Source: Heterohyrax brucei
Lineage: Eukaryota; Chordata; Mammalia; Hyracoidea; Procaviidae
DNA: 64,000 bases
Assembly: GCA_028571685.1 (NCBI GenBank)
Contig: CM053158.1
Coordinates: forward strand, 58,310,001-58,374,000
Direction of reading: 5' to 3'
Positions 1 to 11,290 of the stretch are shown here, piece by piece (the stretch's first letter is position 1; every line of letters starts with the position of its first letter). The notes below the pieces were generated by a model. The model made no database searches, was not told the DNA's origin, and worked only from the letters and a program-made list of their open reading frames with translations. The translations under genes were made by a program, and so were the position numbers.

Positions 1-195
1 ATCTGTAGGCTTTTTTTCCCAACGTTCATGATGATTGTTTCCTAATATTTTCAGTGGTTTTGACTGTGAATGTTATTTCTGGATCTTCTTTAAAACCTAG
101 ATTGAGAGTATGTTTCTCCACAGAGAATTTGATGTTTTACTGCTGCCAGCTACCTCACAACCACCTAAAATTACATTTTTGGCTGGAGAGGTGTT
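1..195. other. Unassigned AT-rich sequence with one arm of an inverted repeat
   Basis: No coding potential is seen. Bases 35-82 form one arm of a 48-bp inverted repeat whose partner lies at 1454-1501. The two arms differ at only three positions, all transitions. The family is not recognised. Confidence 0.4.
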
Positions 196-575
196 TTGGT
201 TAGGGTTAGGGTTAGAATTACCACAGTGCATGGCTCTGTTGGACGGAAATTCATTTTCTCACACTTTAGGAGGCTAGAAGTCCAAATTCAGGGAACCAGT
301 TCTAGAAGAGGGCTCTCTGTCTTGGTCTCTCTGTCTGCTCTGAAGGAAGGTCCTCGGCAACCATGTAGAATGTATCTTCCCCTCTATTTGTGCTTGCTTG
401 TGCTTAATCTACTCTTTGATACCTTACTAGAAATAGATTTAAAGTATTCCCTACACTAACGCTGCCTCATTAATGTAAGAAAGAAGCCTTACTCCCAAAT
501 GGGATAATAACCAGAGGTATAGAAGCTAGGATTTACAACATTTGTTTAGGGAGAACACAGTACAATCTATAGCAC
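196..575 (-). mobile_element. ERVL-MaLR-like LTR fragment
   Basis: Read on the + strand, the order of short motifs (TCTCACACTTTAGGAGGCTA, AGAAGTCCAAATTCAGGG, GAAGGAAGGTCCTCGGC) is shared with 1137-1453 and with the better-preserved LTR at 34095-34602. The region carries the same 3' landmarks, such as AAATGGGATAATAACCAGAGG and GGATTTACAACA. It is therefore an LTR of the same family in minus orientation. It is decayed, with no internal retroviral sequence beside it. Its first bases hold three telomere-like GGTTAG units (198-215). Class is from memory of MaLR LTRs; the subfamily is not assigned. Confidence 0.6.
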
Positions 576-1136
576 ACATTTTTGGTTTTGTTTTTCAGTA
601 GTATAGACTTCAACTCCAAATCTGTAAAGAGCCCTTAACATGGTTTATGATAAGAAATTTCCAAGGAATCCTGTAGTGATTTTTTTTTTTAATTCACCCG
701 GACTCAAGGTTGAGGCAGACATAAATTCCTGTGATATCTCTCCCATGACCACAGCTTGGTTTTACTTTGTTTTTTAGTTCACTCAATAACACTGTTGCTC
801 TTTGAGCTGTAAAGAAGTCCATCAATCCATTTTCTCCCGAGATCTTACACACTTGTCACTTGTCTCCCACGTGCAACCTGCTAAAATTTAAGATTTAGGC
901 CACCAAAGATTAGATTTCTCCACAGGGCAAATGTCAGCTCTCAAGTGACCTAACCTCTGAGGATTTATGCTTTCTGGTCATTTCTGGCCTCTGTAGAATT
1001 CCCTTACTTGGCTACCCAGTCAGCCAAGCATTTAAAAAAATGTACATGTTTCTAGTATTTTATTTATCATTTTAGCCATACTTTAGTACTTTACTGTGAG
1101 AAATTTCTGTGGACATTTAGTCCACCATATAGACTG
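576..1136. other. Unassigned intergenic sequence
   Basis: No gene, recognisable transposon or tandem array is seen. It is AT-rich with scattered stops in all frames. Confidence 0.5.
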
Positions 1137-1453
1137 TCTTAGTCATCTAGCACTGCTGTAACAGAAATACCACAAGTGGCTGGCTTTATCAGTAAAAACT
1201 TTATTTTGTCACAGCCTAGTAGGCTAAAAGTCCGACTTCAGGGTATCAACTCCGGGGGAAGGCTTTCTCTGCTGGTTCTGGAAGAAGGTCTTTGTCATCA
1301 ATCCTTCCCTGGACTGGGAGCTTCTGATGCACAGGGAACCTGGGTCCCTTCCAAAGGGCTTACTCTGCCCCCGACACTACTTCTCAACAGCATGAAGTCC
1401 CTGATTCTCCACTTCTTCTCCTTTCCTTATATCCCAAGAGATTGCCTCAGTAA
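1137..1453 (-). mobile_element. ERVL-MaLR-like LTR fragment
   Basis: Starts with GTCTTAGTCATCTAGCACTG and runs through CAGCCTAGTAGGCTAAAAGT, matching the LTR at 34095-34602 closely in the same orientation. It breaks off at the inverted-repeat arm beginning at 1454, so the 5' half of the LTR (minus-strand sense) is missing. A 95-codon frame here (1176-1463) is a chance frame. Confidence 0.7.
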
Positions 1454-1514
1454 CCAGAAATAACATTCACAATCAAAACCGCTAAAAATATTAGGAAACA
1501 ACGAGGCACTGCAT

Positions 1515-1974
1515 TTGGAAAATCTGCTGGGAAAGACCTCTTTAAAGTGTTAGAAAGCAAAGCTGTCACCTTGAAGACTAAGATATGACTGACCCAAGTT
1601 ATGGTATTTTTAATTGCATCATAGGCATGCAAAAGACTGTAGGAAAACTGATACTTTTGAATTGCGGTGCTAGCAAAGACTATTGCAAAACAATGAACAG
1701 ATCTGTCTTGAAAGAAGTACAACCAGAGTGCTCTTTAGAAACAACTTTAGCAAGACTACATCTCACATACTTTGGACATGCTGTGAGGACGTCATGCTTG
1801 TCGAGTGGAAAAGAGGAAAACTCTCAACGAGATGAATCAACACAGTGGCTGCAACAATGAGCTCTAACATAGCAACAACGGTGGGCATGGCACAGGTCGG
1901 CAGTGTTTTTTCTGTTGTATATAGGGTTGCTATGAGTTGGAACCAACTCAACAGCACCCAATAACAACAACAAT
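1515..1974 (+). mobile_element. RTE (BovB-like) LINE, 3' end
   Basis: Corresponds to the C-terminal part of the RTE ORF and the 3' UTR. Landmarks in order: the segment near AAGACCTCTTTAAAGTGTTA, the ACTTTGGACATG block, a GTGGCTGCAACAATGAGCTC block and the terminal GGGTTGCTATGAGTTGGAAC, ending in an (AAC)n tail. Frameshifts and stops break the frame. The same blocks recur at 19725-20095, 33434-34748 and 63113-63645, which supports the call. It lacks the reverse-transcriptase domain. Confidence 0.85.
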
Positions 1975-2391
1975 ATGTCTATATATTGTCTGTCTTGAAT
2001 CTGTAAACTTGGTTCTCATGTAAAAACTGTTGCAATTCTTCATAAAATTTGTATTTAAGCCATCACCAAAAGCCTGGACTAATTTCCTGGATGTCTTCAT
2101 TCATTCTTTATTAAATATATACGCGTTGTTAGAAAGGAAAATCTGCATGAAAGAACATCACATAGTTTTGCCCTTCTCATGCAAGTTTCAAGTGTGTCGA
2201 TGATGGTGTAGTATGTAGTTATTTGAAATTAATCTTTGGCGCTCAGTGATACTTCTGGAACACTTGTTATTGGCTTGTTTCTTTCTAAGGCTTTTGTGAC
2301 TGTGGACTGCTTTATAATCAATATTTGGCAGTATTTGTTTTGTTTTGTTTTCAAAATCTTCAGAATCTTGTCTTAAATTATGTAAATACCA
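1975..2391. other. Unassigned intergenic sequence
   Basis: No feature recognised; AT-rich, no long frame. Confidence 0.5.
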
Positions 2392-2565
2392 TTTTAGTGA
2401 CTATGGCATACTCATTAAGTGCTACAGCTGTTAACCTAAAAGTTGGCAGTTTGACTCTGTCAGGCGCCCCTTAGAAACTCTATGGGTAAGTCCTACTCCA
2501 TCCTATCAGGTCGTTATGAGTCAGAATCAGCTTGACAGCAGTGGGTTTACTCTTTGGTTTGGTTT
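2392..2565 (+). mobile_element. AfroSINE
   Basis: Contains the tRNA-like 5' part (TTAAGTGCTACAGCTGTTAA), the middle CTTAGAAACTCTATGGGTAA and the 3' end GTTATGAGTCAGAATCAGCT, then a TTTGG-rich tail. Diverged copy. Confidence 0.9.
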
Positions 2566-2639
2566 AGAGACCTCTGCACATCTTTAGGTGTGCTTCAGAA
2601 TCTTAAAGAGCTTGATTTACAGAAAAATGCTGCAAAATA

Positions 2640-3196
2640 CGAGGTACAACAACTAATTTCGCAAACATGATTGCTCTAAGTGCTACAGACCTTGATGCTG
2701 AATATCACCGTGGTCACCTTCAAAGTTCTCCCTTTGGGAAGCTAGGCACTGACACCAATGCCTAGTCCACTCTTTAAAGCAATTTTAGAACTCGTTCAGG
2801 TATGGCCATTGCACATGGTGGAATGGAGATAAGTTCAAGAACTTAATTGTATAGCTTTCTGTGAGGGAGCTTTTAGCCAGTAAACAAATAACTGTATTGG
2901 AACATCTTTACTCACCTGATCTGGTCCCCAGTGTGTTTTGTCTTTACCCAAATATAAAGGAAATACCGAAAGGAAAACACTTTGATGACATTCAGGCCAT
3001 CAAGGGTAATAGGATGACAGCTGTGATGGCCATTCCAGAAAAAGAGGTCCAAAACGGCCTCAAAGGGCAGACAAGGCAATGGCATCGGTGCATAGCTTCC
3101 AAAGGGGAGTACTTCAAAAGTGACTGTAATGACATTCAACAATGAGCTACCTAGCAGTTACAACAATTAAGTTCGCAGACTAATTGTGAGACCTGG
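2640..3196 (+). mobile_element. Palindromic mariner-derived element, copy 1
   Basis: A 557-bp element bounded by TA dinucleotides (2638-2639 and 3197-3198), as expected for Tc1/mariner. The right half encodes the C-terminal part of a mariner transposase (frame 2861-3145, ending DIQQ then stop), including a degenerate form of the YSPDLAPSDFF block that holds the third catalytic Asp. The left arm, about 2640-2815, is the inverted complement of the right arm, about 3020-3196, so the transposase 3' end and the terminal repeat occur twice facing each other. Around 205 bp of asymmetric centre separates the arms. No N-terminal DNA-binding domain and no first two Asp residues are present, so it cannot be autonomous. 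The same structure with the same inner junction is found at 45853-46412. Confidence 0.85.
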
Positions 3197-3219
3197 TAAG
3201 TACATACTCTACCATTTGT

Positions 3220-4671
3220 GTTTTTTGTTGACAACGTTTTCCATCTCTCTTTTGGTATCTCCTTTTTATGTCTAGTCTTCAGCAGTATTTCCTAAGGCAC
3301 CTGGAATCTGGATATGATTCCAGGATTCCACCCATTGCTACAGCATGCACTTCCCAACAAATAAATGAAAGATATTTTAATAGTAGATCATTGCCTAAAC
3401 ACATTTTGAGAACTACCCATTGGTGGTTAGAGGCAGGAAAAAAAAACAATGTGGAGAGTAACTGAATACTAGAAAAAAGAAAAAATCTACTGCTTCCAGA
3501 AAACAATCTAATGCACTGAGTGAATGGGCAGCACATGGTATGAAACTGGCATGTCCATCGTGTTGTAGAATTTTCTGTTGCATTCCTCTATAACACTCTA
3601 GCATGTCTGCAGCATTGTCATTGGACTAGCTCCTGCACTTAGAAAAATCAATTCTGCAAACTTCACTTAAATAATGAAGCACTGGATTTGCAATTTCTTC
3701 ATCAGTATGACTTTGTAAGCTAGTAAATGTGATAAGTTACTTGACAGGTTTTCCATCTGGTGAAGATACACACCTTAAAACAATACTTCCAACCCAAGTG
3801 CCGTCGAGTAAGCTGACCTGTATGAGAAAGATCAGGAGTACAATTTACAAACTGAACTATCGAGCTGTACTTAACTTCACTTCAAATAGTTGATTGAACT
3901 TTATCACTGCTTGAGTTTTTTAATTTTTACATTTTGTTTTAGACATGAATGATGAGTTTTCCTTTCCTGTATTGGCATGTTTTGAGATGTGATCTGCTAA
4001 AAAATGGATCAAACTGAGCAACAAGTTCAAGTAAACCAAACAAATTTCCGTTCTGTTGGACTCAAATGCTTCATTTCTTCCTCAAAACAATAGTAGATTT
4101 TCAGTTATTGTTACAATGACAGCAACAACACACTGCATAATGGCTTTCCATTGCTCACATTCTTCATTAATTTGTGTTTCCAACCTATGAATCAAGCCAA
4201 AACCATGTCTTCGGTTTAAGTATGACAATGTAGACTCTCTGAGAATTGAGCTGTTTTCATTTTTATCAGTCATATTTGAGTTGCGTCAGTTGTTATGTAC
4301 ATCCATATCAAATTGAGAATTAAATGATTTAGGACAAAATAGATTGCAAACAAAACAACACACAGAGCTGACCAGTGAAGAATACATTAGCCACTCTTTA
4401 TAATTTTCACCATTATCTTTACATACTGGAAATATGTTCTGGCTACAGAACCTTGTTTGTTTACCATCCAGAAATTTTCAACATGAATTTTCAAATGGTC
4501 CACTGCAATACTGACAATCACTGAGCCTTCTTTCCATCAAAACATATCATTAGATGAAAAATTATTCCACAAAGCAGGATCTGTATTTCTATCATTTCTG
4601 GGATCTGAAGACGCAACAATTTCAGATTCTAAAATAGTTTCATTTTCTACACTACTATGAATTTTTAAAAA
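3220..4671 (-). pseudogene. Decayed hAT transposase (ZMYM/TTF type), C-terminal part
   Basis: Read on the minus strand, broken frames give, in order: DPALWNNFSSNDMF (about 4590), a TTF-like zinc-finger stretch with CCFVCNLFCPKSF (about 4340), INEECEQWKAIMQCVVA (about 4130), CYRGMQQKILQHDGHASF then IPCAAHSL (about 3550-3600), and WVVLKMCLGNDLLLKYLS (about 3380-3430). This is the order seen in hAT transposases related to ZMYM1 and ZNF862-like domesticated genes. Several frameshifts (for example near 3430) and stops make it a dead copy. The 5' continuation appears to lie at 7113-7330, separated by the inserted L1. It may carry a micro-insert at 3794-3818. Confidence 0.75.
3794..3818 (-). mobile_element. 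Possible AfroSINE/RTE 3'-end micro-insert
   Basis: Contains CCAAGTGCCGTCGAGT followed by AAGCTGAC, the complement of the shared 3' end seen in other micro-inserts, with an internal 3-bp loss. It interrupts hAT coding sequence. No clear target duplication is seen, so it is the weakest member of the series. Confidence 0.4.
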
Positions 4672-7112
4672 ATACTTCCTAGGGCTTTAAGTGACTGTTT
4701 ACAATCCAAATCAATTTTTCATGTAGAAAATTGCTCACACACTGCTATGTAATTCCAGCTGCTCTCCTCACACTGAGACAGCACACTCCTTTCCATCCCA
4801 TAATTCCAGTGTGCTCAACCAACTCCTGTCCCTCTCCACCCTCTCTTCTCACCTCTGGACAGGAACTACTCAGTCAACCTCGTGTATATACTTGATCAAA
4901 GAAACACACTCTTCACCAGTATCATTTTGTGTCTTACAGTCTAGTCCAACCTTTAAAGAGTTGGCTGTCGGAATGGTTTCAGTTCTGAGCTAACAGAGAG
5001 TCTGCAGGCAATGTCTTCTGGGGACCCTCCAGTCTGTCAGACCATCAGGTCTGGTCTTTGGAATAGAGTTCCATTTCTGCGCCGCCATTTTACTCCTGCT
5101 GCCTCAGGGACTCTGTTATAGTCCCTGTCAGCACAGCCATCGGTCGTGGCCAGGCATCATCTAGTTCTTCCGGTCTCACGCAGATGTAGTCTCTGGATTA
5201 TGTGACCCTTTCTGTCTCTCGGGTACATATTTTCCTTATATCTTGGATGTCTTTCATTCTCCTCTGCTCCAGGTGTCTTGGGACTAATTGATGCTACTTA
5301 GCTGGCTGCTTGCTAGCTTTTAAGGCCCCAAACACCAGTCACCAAAATGGAATGCAGAATATTTTCTTAAAAAAAAAATTTTTATGCCAATTGACCTAGA
5401 TGACCTTGAAATCATGGTCCCCAGACCCCTGCTCTTGCTACCGTGTCCTTCTAAGTGTTGGGTTTTATTTGGGAAACCTCTTAGCTTTTGGTTTCGTCCA
5501 GTTGTGCTGACCTCCCTTCTACTACATGCTGCCCTCACTTCAGCTAACTCAATTCCTATCTAATATCTAGTCAACACATACCCCCTCCCTCCCTGCCTGC
5601 CCTTGTAACCATCAAAGACCCTTTTCTTCTGTGTTGCAACATTTTCTTGAGTCCTTATAACAGTGGTCTCACACAATATTTGTGCTTTTGCAACTGACTC
5701 CGTGTTACCAGATGTTTCCCAAGATCACTGTTGTTCTTGATCCTTGCATAATATCTCATTGTGTGAATACACCCTGGTTTATTTATCCATTCATCTGTTG
5801 ATTGGCACCTAAGTTGATTCTATCTTTTTGCTATTGTGGACAGTGCTGTAGTAAACATTAGTGTGCATGTATCTATTCATGTGACAGCCCTTATTTCTCC
5901 AGGGCATATTCCAAGAAGTGGGATCACTGGATCATACGGTATTTCTATGTCTAACTTCTTAAGAAAGCCCCAGATATATTACCAAAGTGGTTGTACCATT
6001 TTACATTCCCATCAGCAGTGCAGAAGTGTTGCAGTCTCTCCACAGCCTCTCCAACATTAAAGATTAATGCCAGCCTTGTTGGGGTGAGATGGTATCTCAT
6101 TGTAGTTTGAGTTTGGATTTCTCTAATGGTTGATGATTGTGAGCATTTCATCACATATCTGTTAGCTGCCTGAGTGTCTTCTTTGATGAAGTGCCTGTTC
6201 ATATTCTTTGCCCATTTATCTATTGGGTTACTTTTTCATTTTGTTGTTGAGGTTTTGCAGTATTTTGTAGATTATGGAGATTAGACAGTGATCAGATTCC
6301 TGGTAGCCAAAAAACCATTTCCCAATCTGTAGGTTTTCTTTTTACTCTTTTGGTGAAGTCTTTGAATGAGCGTAAGTGTTTGATTTTTAGGAGTTCCCAG
6401 TTAACTATTTTATGTTCTGCTATTTGTGCATTGTTAGTAATACTTTATAGTCTGTTTATGCCATATATTAAGATTCCCAGTGTTGTTCCTGTTTTTTCTT
6501 CTGTGATCTTTATCATTTAAAATTTTACATTTAGGTCTTTGATCCATTTTGAGTTAGTTTTTGTGGATGGGGTGAAATATGGGTCTTATTTCATTTTTTT
6601 GCAGATAGATATCATTATGTCAACACCATTTGTTAAGGAGACCATATTTTCCCCAAGTTACAGACTATGGGCCTTTGTCAAATTTTATCAGCTGCTTATA
6701 GGTAAATTTTATATCTGGATTCTCAATCCTATTCCATTGATCTATGGATCTGATTTTGTACCAGTATCAGGCTGTTTTGACTACCATGACAGTGTAATAG
6801 ATTCTAAAGCCAGGTAGTGTGAGGCCTCTCACATTGTTCTGCAGTAATACTTCACTTATCCAGGCCTTCTTCCTTTTCCATACGAAGCTAGTCATTTGTT
6901 TCATTGTCTGATTAAAAATACCATTGAAATTTGTATTAGGACTGCATTGTATCTAGACCACTTTGGGTAGAACAGACATTTTCATGATTATGAGTCTTCC
7001 TATCTATAAACAAGATAGGTATCTCCAGTTATATAGGTCTCTTTTAGTTTCTTACACTATTGTCTTGTAATTTTCTTTGTATAGGTCTTCTATGTCTTTG
7101 TCTACACTATTA
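4672..7112 (-). mobile_element. LINE-1, 3' half (antisense), inserted in the hAT element
   Basis: The + strand begins with an L1 3'-UTR complement (block near TGACTGTTTACAATCCAAAT) and continues into the complement of the ORF2 C-terminus, for example CCCATCAGCAGTGCAGAAGT near 6010. The sense sequence corresponds to the nested + strand L1 at 23221-24970. It is 5'-truncated within ORF2. The flanks (AATTTTTAAAAAATAC and AATTTTTTTACTAC) may be a diverged target duplication. It splits the hAT transposase pseudogene. No ORF2 frame longer than 92 codons survives. Confidence 0.85.
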
Positions 7113-7330
7113 ATTTTTTTACTACAGCAAGGATTGGATGCAGAATTTGAACAAAAGCTGTTAAATTTGTATTGCTATTAGCAATTTCAGCACTAGTTGT
7201 ACTAATGTAATCATTTGCACCCATTGAACTCAAGCATTCAACAGAAGATTCTTCTGATTCATTTTGTTTTGTAAAGGAAGCTAATTTTGAAATCACCTTT
7301 AAAGATTCACAGTTCCTTTTTATTATCTGC
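7113..7330 (-). pseudogene. Probable upstream part of the split hAT transposase
   Basis: A minus-strand frame (7102-7296, about 64 residues, Ser/Thr/Asn-rich, starting MISKLASFTKQNESEE) lies directly beyond the L1 insert and on the same strand as the hAT C-terminal part. Position and strand suggest it is the N-terminal, low-complexity region of the same gene. There is no diagnostic motif, so this is inference. Confidence 0.4.
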
Positions 7331-7360
7331 TAGCTTTTATACACGTGCTCTACTTAGTTG

Positions 7361-7500
7361 AGTAGCCCTGGTGGCACAGTGGGTTGATCTCGGCTGCTAA
7401 CCAAAATGTTGGCAATTCAAATCTACCAACAACTGCATGGAAATCCTACTGGGCACTTACATTCTTAGGAGTTGGAATCAACTCTACGGTAACAGGTCTA
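7361..7500 (+). mobile_element. AfroSINE
   Basis: 5' block AGCCCTGGTGGCACAGTGGG, middle GGAAATCCTACTGGGC, 3' block GAGTTGGAATCAACTCTACG. Diverged, with part of the middle lost. Confidence 0.85.
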
Positions 7501-8640
7501 GTTGTTGCCTGGATATAAAATTATGCTGCCTTTTAATTTGGTTCTACTGTAGCAGATAAATTTGAATAATTGAAAATAAATAAAATTTACACCAGAATTT
7601 GAACAGTAACATAAAAATTTATATTTGAAAATTCATAAGTAAAATAAAGTTGGTTTGGGAATATGTAATTTTTTTCTTCAGGCCTGAGATAGTCAAAAGA
7701 AATAGTATTACAAGGCAGCTGGAAATAGTGATTTTATTTATCTTGCAGTGTTTGGAGGTGGGTCCTTTACAGACTCCCACAAGTATTTTTTCACCTTGAA
7801 ATAATACTTTAAAATGTACACACTCGCTTTCTGTCCTTTGAGTTTGTGTCTTCACAGTTTATCCTATAGGTAGGAGAGTGGTCATAAAAAATGTGATAGA
7901 AATACAAGGATATGCTCAATCTGAAGATGTGTTTTAGTTTGCTTTGTGCTGTACCAGATACCTCACAATTCATGTGATTGTGGTGCTCCTAGTACATTCT
8001 TAGGTGGTGGATGAGAGAGAACTGAATGTGAGGTCATACTCCATTGGTTTGAAGTGAAAAGAAAAATATAATTGTTATCATATACAAAATTTATAAAGTG
8101 GTGTCAATTTCCTTTAGTGCCCTTCCAGTTCCCTTCCACTGTGGTGCTTACTTTTCCTTCTTTTCTGTCTGCTGGACATCTGTGAGTCTCTGCTTTAGAT
8201 AACTGCTGCTTCTGTTTTGTTGATGCTGTAAGCATGTGCTTACCTTACTTATTGGGTGATCCATTCCTGATACCATGAGGCACTCAACAGTTATTAGATT
8301 AACATGTGAGTGAGTAAAAGTTTAACAAGCTAGGGGACAAATACATAGTGATAGAGAAATAACAGATCCTTGGAGACAGTTTTACTCCACCCCTTATCTT
8401 GAGAGGAAGGAGTAGGAACTACACAGAGCTGATGCATCAGTGTAGACCATGGAGGAAACTGAAATCCAAACAATTAATAGACTCACCAAATAGAAGGAGA
8501 TGTCATCCTTGCTCCCAGAGTGTAGGTCACCTCAAGTTTAACAGGAGTGAGAGAAAAAGGATTTCATAGGCTTAGATTGCCTAAAATAGTCACTGTCTTG
8601 ATGCAATCTATGTATTACAAATTTGATATGCATGCTGTAA
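7501..8640. other. Unassigned sequence
   Basis: No gene or clear repeat. A short palindromic motif (GTAAGCATGTGCTTACC, 8228-8244) followed by TTACTTATTGGGTGATCC is shared with the repeat at 37230-37560. Confidence 0.4.
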
Positions 8641-8895
8641 AGTGTTTTTCAGTTCTTTTTATTGTCTTTTTTAAATATTTTATTATGATTAATTGAACAT
8701 TTACAATCCAAGTCAATTAGCCACATAAAACCCTGTACACACACCTCTATGCAACTCTAGCTTCTCTCCCAACCCTATGACAACACATACTTTCTACCCT
8801 GCACTTCTCATATTCATTTAACCAATTCTTATCCCCTCTTCTCCTTTCATTTTACTTCTTAACGCACATCAAAAAAAAAAAAAACAAAAAACAAA
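8641..8895 (-). mobile_element. L1 3'-UTR fragment (antisense)
   Basis: Matches the L1 3'-UTR complement at 4690-4850 (shared ACATTTACAATCCAAGTCAA and a pyrimidine-rich CCTCTTCTCC stretch). It begins with a T-rich run that fits the complement of an L1 A-tail and ends in an A-rich run at 8870-8898. Confidence 0.6.
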
Positions 8896-10245
8896 AAACT
8901 CCGTGCTCTAATCTAGGTTAATGAAGGACTAGACATTCAATGGAAATTGTGTGCAGTGTGAGAACAAAGTACTAGCCATGCTGCTTACCCTTTGTTCACT
9001 CTAGTCCCAGTGTCTGCTTCAACAGATTTTATTTAAGATTCAGGCCATTCACCAGTGAACACATAGCTACTGCTTGCAGTGAAATGCAAACATAAGCCAG
9101 AGGCATCAATGTGCTGTCACCTTTGAAAAATGACTTATTTTTTATAGACTCTTTTTTTCATTTCCACTATGGGAAACCATGTAACATTTCAGAGCCTAAT
9201 ATTGTTCCCTAAACTGAAATAACCTCTGTTGAATGTAAGTATAAACCAAATCTCACCTAGAACAGCAAAGATTATAAAAACAAAAGTTCCTTGAATTGAG
9301 AAATCAGTTTGGTCATACTACTGTAATTAAAACAACAACTAGGTTCCAAGGAGTCACAATTAATTCTGAAACTAATTGCATTACATTAGCGAACTACAAG
9401 ACTGGTAAATGTGACAACAATTGTATCTCTTCTACATTCCGTGCCAATCATGGTTAATCAATTGTAATGCTTCTCTGCCATTCCTCGGAATTCTTCTCAA
9501 CACAGATCCACAAGAGATAAAGCTTCAATGTCATTCTGCTCCTCAGTAAATAAAGTCATCACTACTGTTTGTCATTTTGCTGTCAAGGAAATGAGAAACT
9601 TTTCCCCTCAGTGTAGGTTCTGATTTTTATGCTGGTTAACTTACACTTGGCAATTCAGGGGTTGACCACAGAAGGTTGGTGATACCTGCTCTCAATGTTC
9701 ACATAATCTATTTTAATTTTAACAGATCATTTATTTTTTACTTATTCTGCTCTATCAACTGTAATTTATTTTCTTCTCTATTTTTATAATAGTTCAAAAC
9801 AATTATTTTTAAGATTAAGGAAATTCCTAGAAGCAAAGAGAAGTGCAATCAGATAAGATGAGATTGCCTAATTTTCCATAAAAGGATCTTTAGTGGCTCT
9901 GGTCCCTCTCAATATGCTGGGAGAGATAACCTCTACACAGCAGCAGGGGAAGTGATAATAATCAGCAAGTGATTTTTTCCACAGTGAAAAGATTTTCCAT
10001 CAGATTTCAATTGACCTTGAACACTGTGTTAACAATTAATAATTAATGGTACTTATCACAGTAATGTCCCACTTAACTGGCGTTATCAGGGAATTAGATG
10101 CCCTAAGTGAATGAATTGGCCAGATACCAAGATTTACTCCCTTTAACACCAAAAAATCTTTATTATAACCATTTCCAGTGCTTATTTTTTCAGAATTGTA
10201 GCATTAGTTTGTGAGTTCTTAATATACACTGAAACATAAACATTT
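8896..10245. other. Unassigned sequence
   Basis: About 1.35 kb with no gene, recognised repeat or tandem array. Frames are short. Confidence 0.5.
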
Positions 10246-10420
10246 AGTCATTCAACAAATATTTACTGAAAGCCTCACAGGGCCTGACATTTTGCCAGGT
10301 GTGGGCAATAAACAATGAATGGAAGAAGCAGAGTTTCTGTCCTTATTAAACCTGTGTTCTGGTAGAAAAAAGATAATTAAACCCAGGAATCACACAGAAT
10401 TAGTGTCAGTGCTAGGATAA
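10246..10420 (-). mobile_element. L2 3' end (antisense)
   Basis: The + strand opens with CATTCAACAAATATTTACTG, the complement of the L2 3' terminus, then GCCAGGTGTGGGCAATAAAC and a phrase equivalent to 'accctgtgttctggtag'. Old mammalian LINE-2 fragment. Confidence 0.65.
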
Positions 10421-10469
10421 GAGAAGTATTGACCATTATGAATGACACTGAATTAGGTGGCAATTTTTC

Positions 10470-10682
10470 TTTTCCACTTGTTGTCTAGTCAATTCCAACT
10501 CATGGAGACCAGAGGTGTGCAAGACTAGACCTGTTCTCTGTATGGTTATCGGTGTCTGATTTTTCAGAAGTAGATCACCAGTAGATGTACTGTCTTCCAA
10601 AGTGCTTCTGGATAGACTCAAATAATCAGCTTTGGTTAGCCTCTGAGCGTGGTAACAACCATTTGTACTACTGGGGACTCCA
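10470..10682 (-). mobile_element. AfroSINE, long form (antisense)
   Basis: Complement of the long variant: TTGTCTAGTCAATTCCAACT at the left, GATTTTTCAGAAGTAGATCA in the middle and CTGGGGACTCC (complement of the SINE 5' end) at the right. Confidence 0.8.
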
Positions 10683-11042
10683 AGTGGCAAAACAGTTTAA
10701 CGGAAAGTTGATTCAGCATTTGCCTCTCCAATAAGTAGCCTGTGACTGCTCTCTTGAGTTCTTGTCTTAGATCTTGATGATTTATGTACCTCTTCCTTTA
10801 GCTCTTTTGTTGCTACATGTTTTTTTTTTCTTTGATGCTATACATTTTCACTGATTATGGCATGCTGATTTAAAGACCAACCCAGAATGTTTTTAAATGA
10901 CTCACAAATTTTGAAATCTCTGATCTGATAATACAGGCCATCAGTAAAACAAGCGGCACTGTAGCATCACCAATCTGGGTTATGACAGTACACCAATAAA
11001 AATCAAATACATAGTTCACTGGGAGCACCTCTGCATTAGGTA

Positions 11043-11178
11043 AAAACCCTAGTGGTGTCGTGGTTAAGAGCTATGGCTACTAAACAAAAGGTTGGCAGTT
11101 TCAATTCACAAGGCACTTCTTAGAAACTCTATGGGACATTGAGTCAGAATCAACTTGACTGCAATAGGTTTCGTTTTC
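11043..11178 (+). mobile_element. AfroSINE
   Basis: 5' block AAACCCTAGTGGTGTCGTGG; 3' block TTGAGTCAGAATCAACTTGA. The segment between the 'gggacag' and 'ctatagggt' positions is missing. Confidence 0.85.
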
Positions 11179-11290
11179 ATTCTTCCATTAGGTTACACAG
11201 GAAACCTCTGGTTTTTGAAATGTCAAAAACTAAAGCAAACCTTTTAGGGTTCCCAATCATCACATTAAAAAAAAAAAAATTTTTTTTTAA

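Noticed and set aside
198-215. Chromosome end
   Set aside because: Only three telomere-like units inside dispersed repeats; not a telomere.
4811-4993. 60-codon + frame near the hAT relic
   Set aside because: Lies in the antisense L1 3' UTR and shows no domain.
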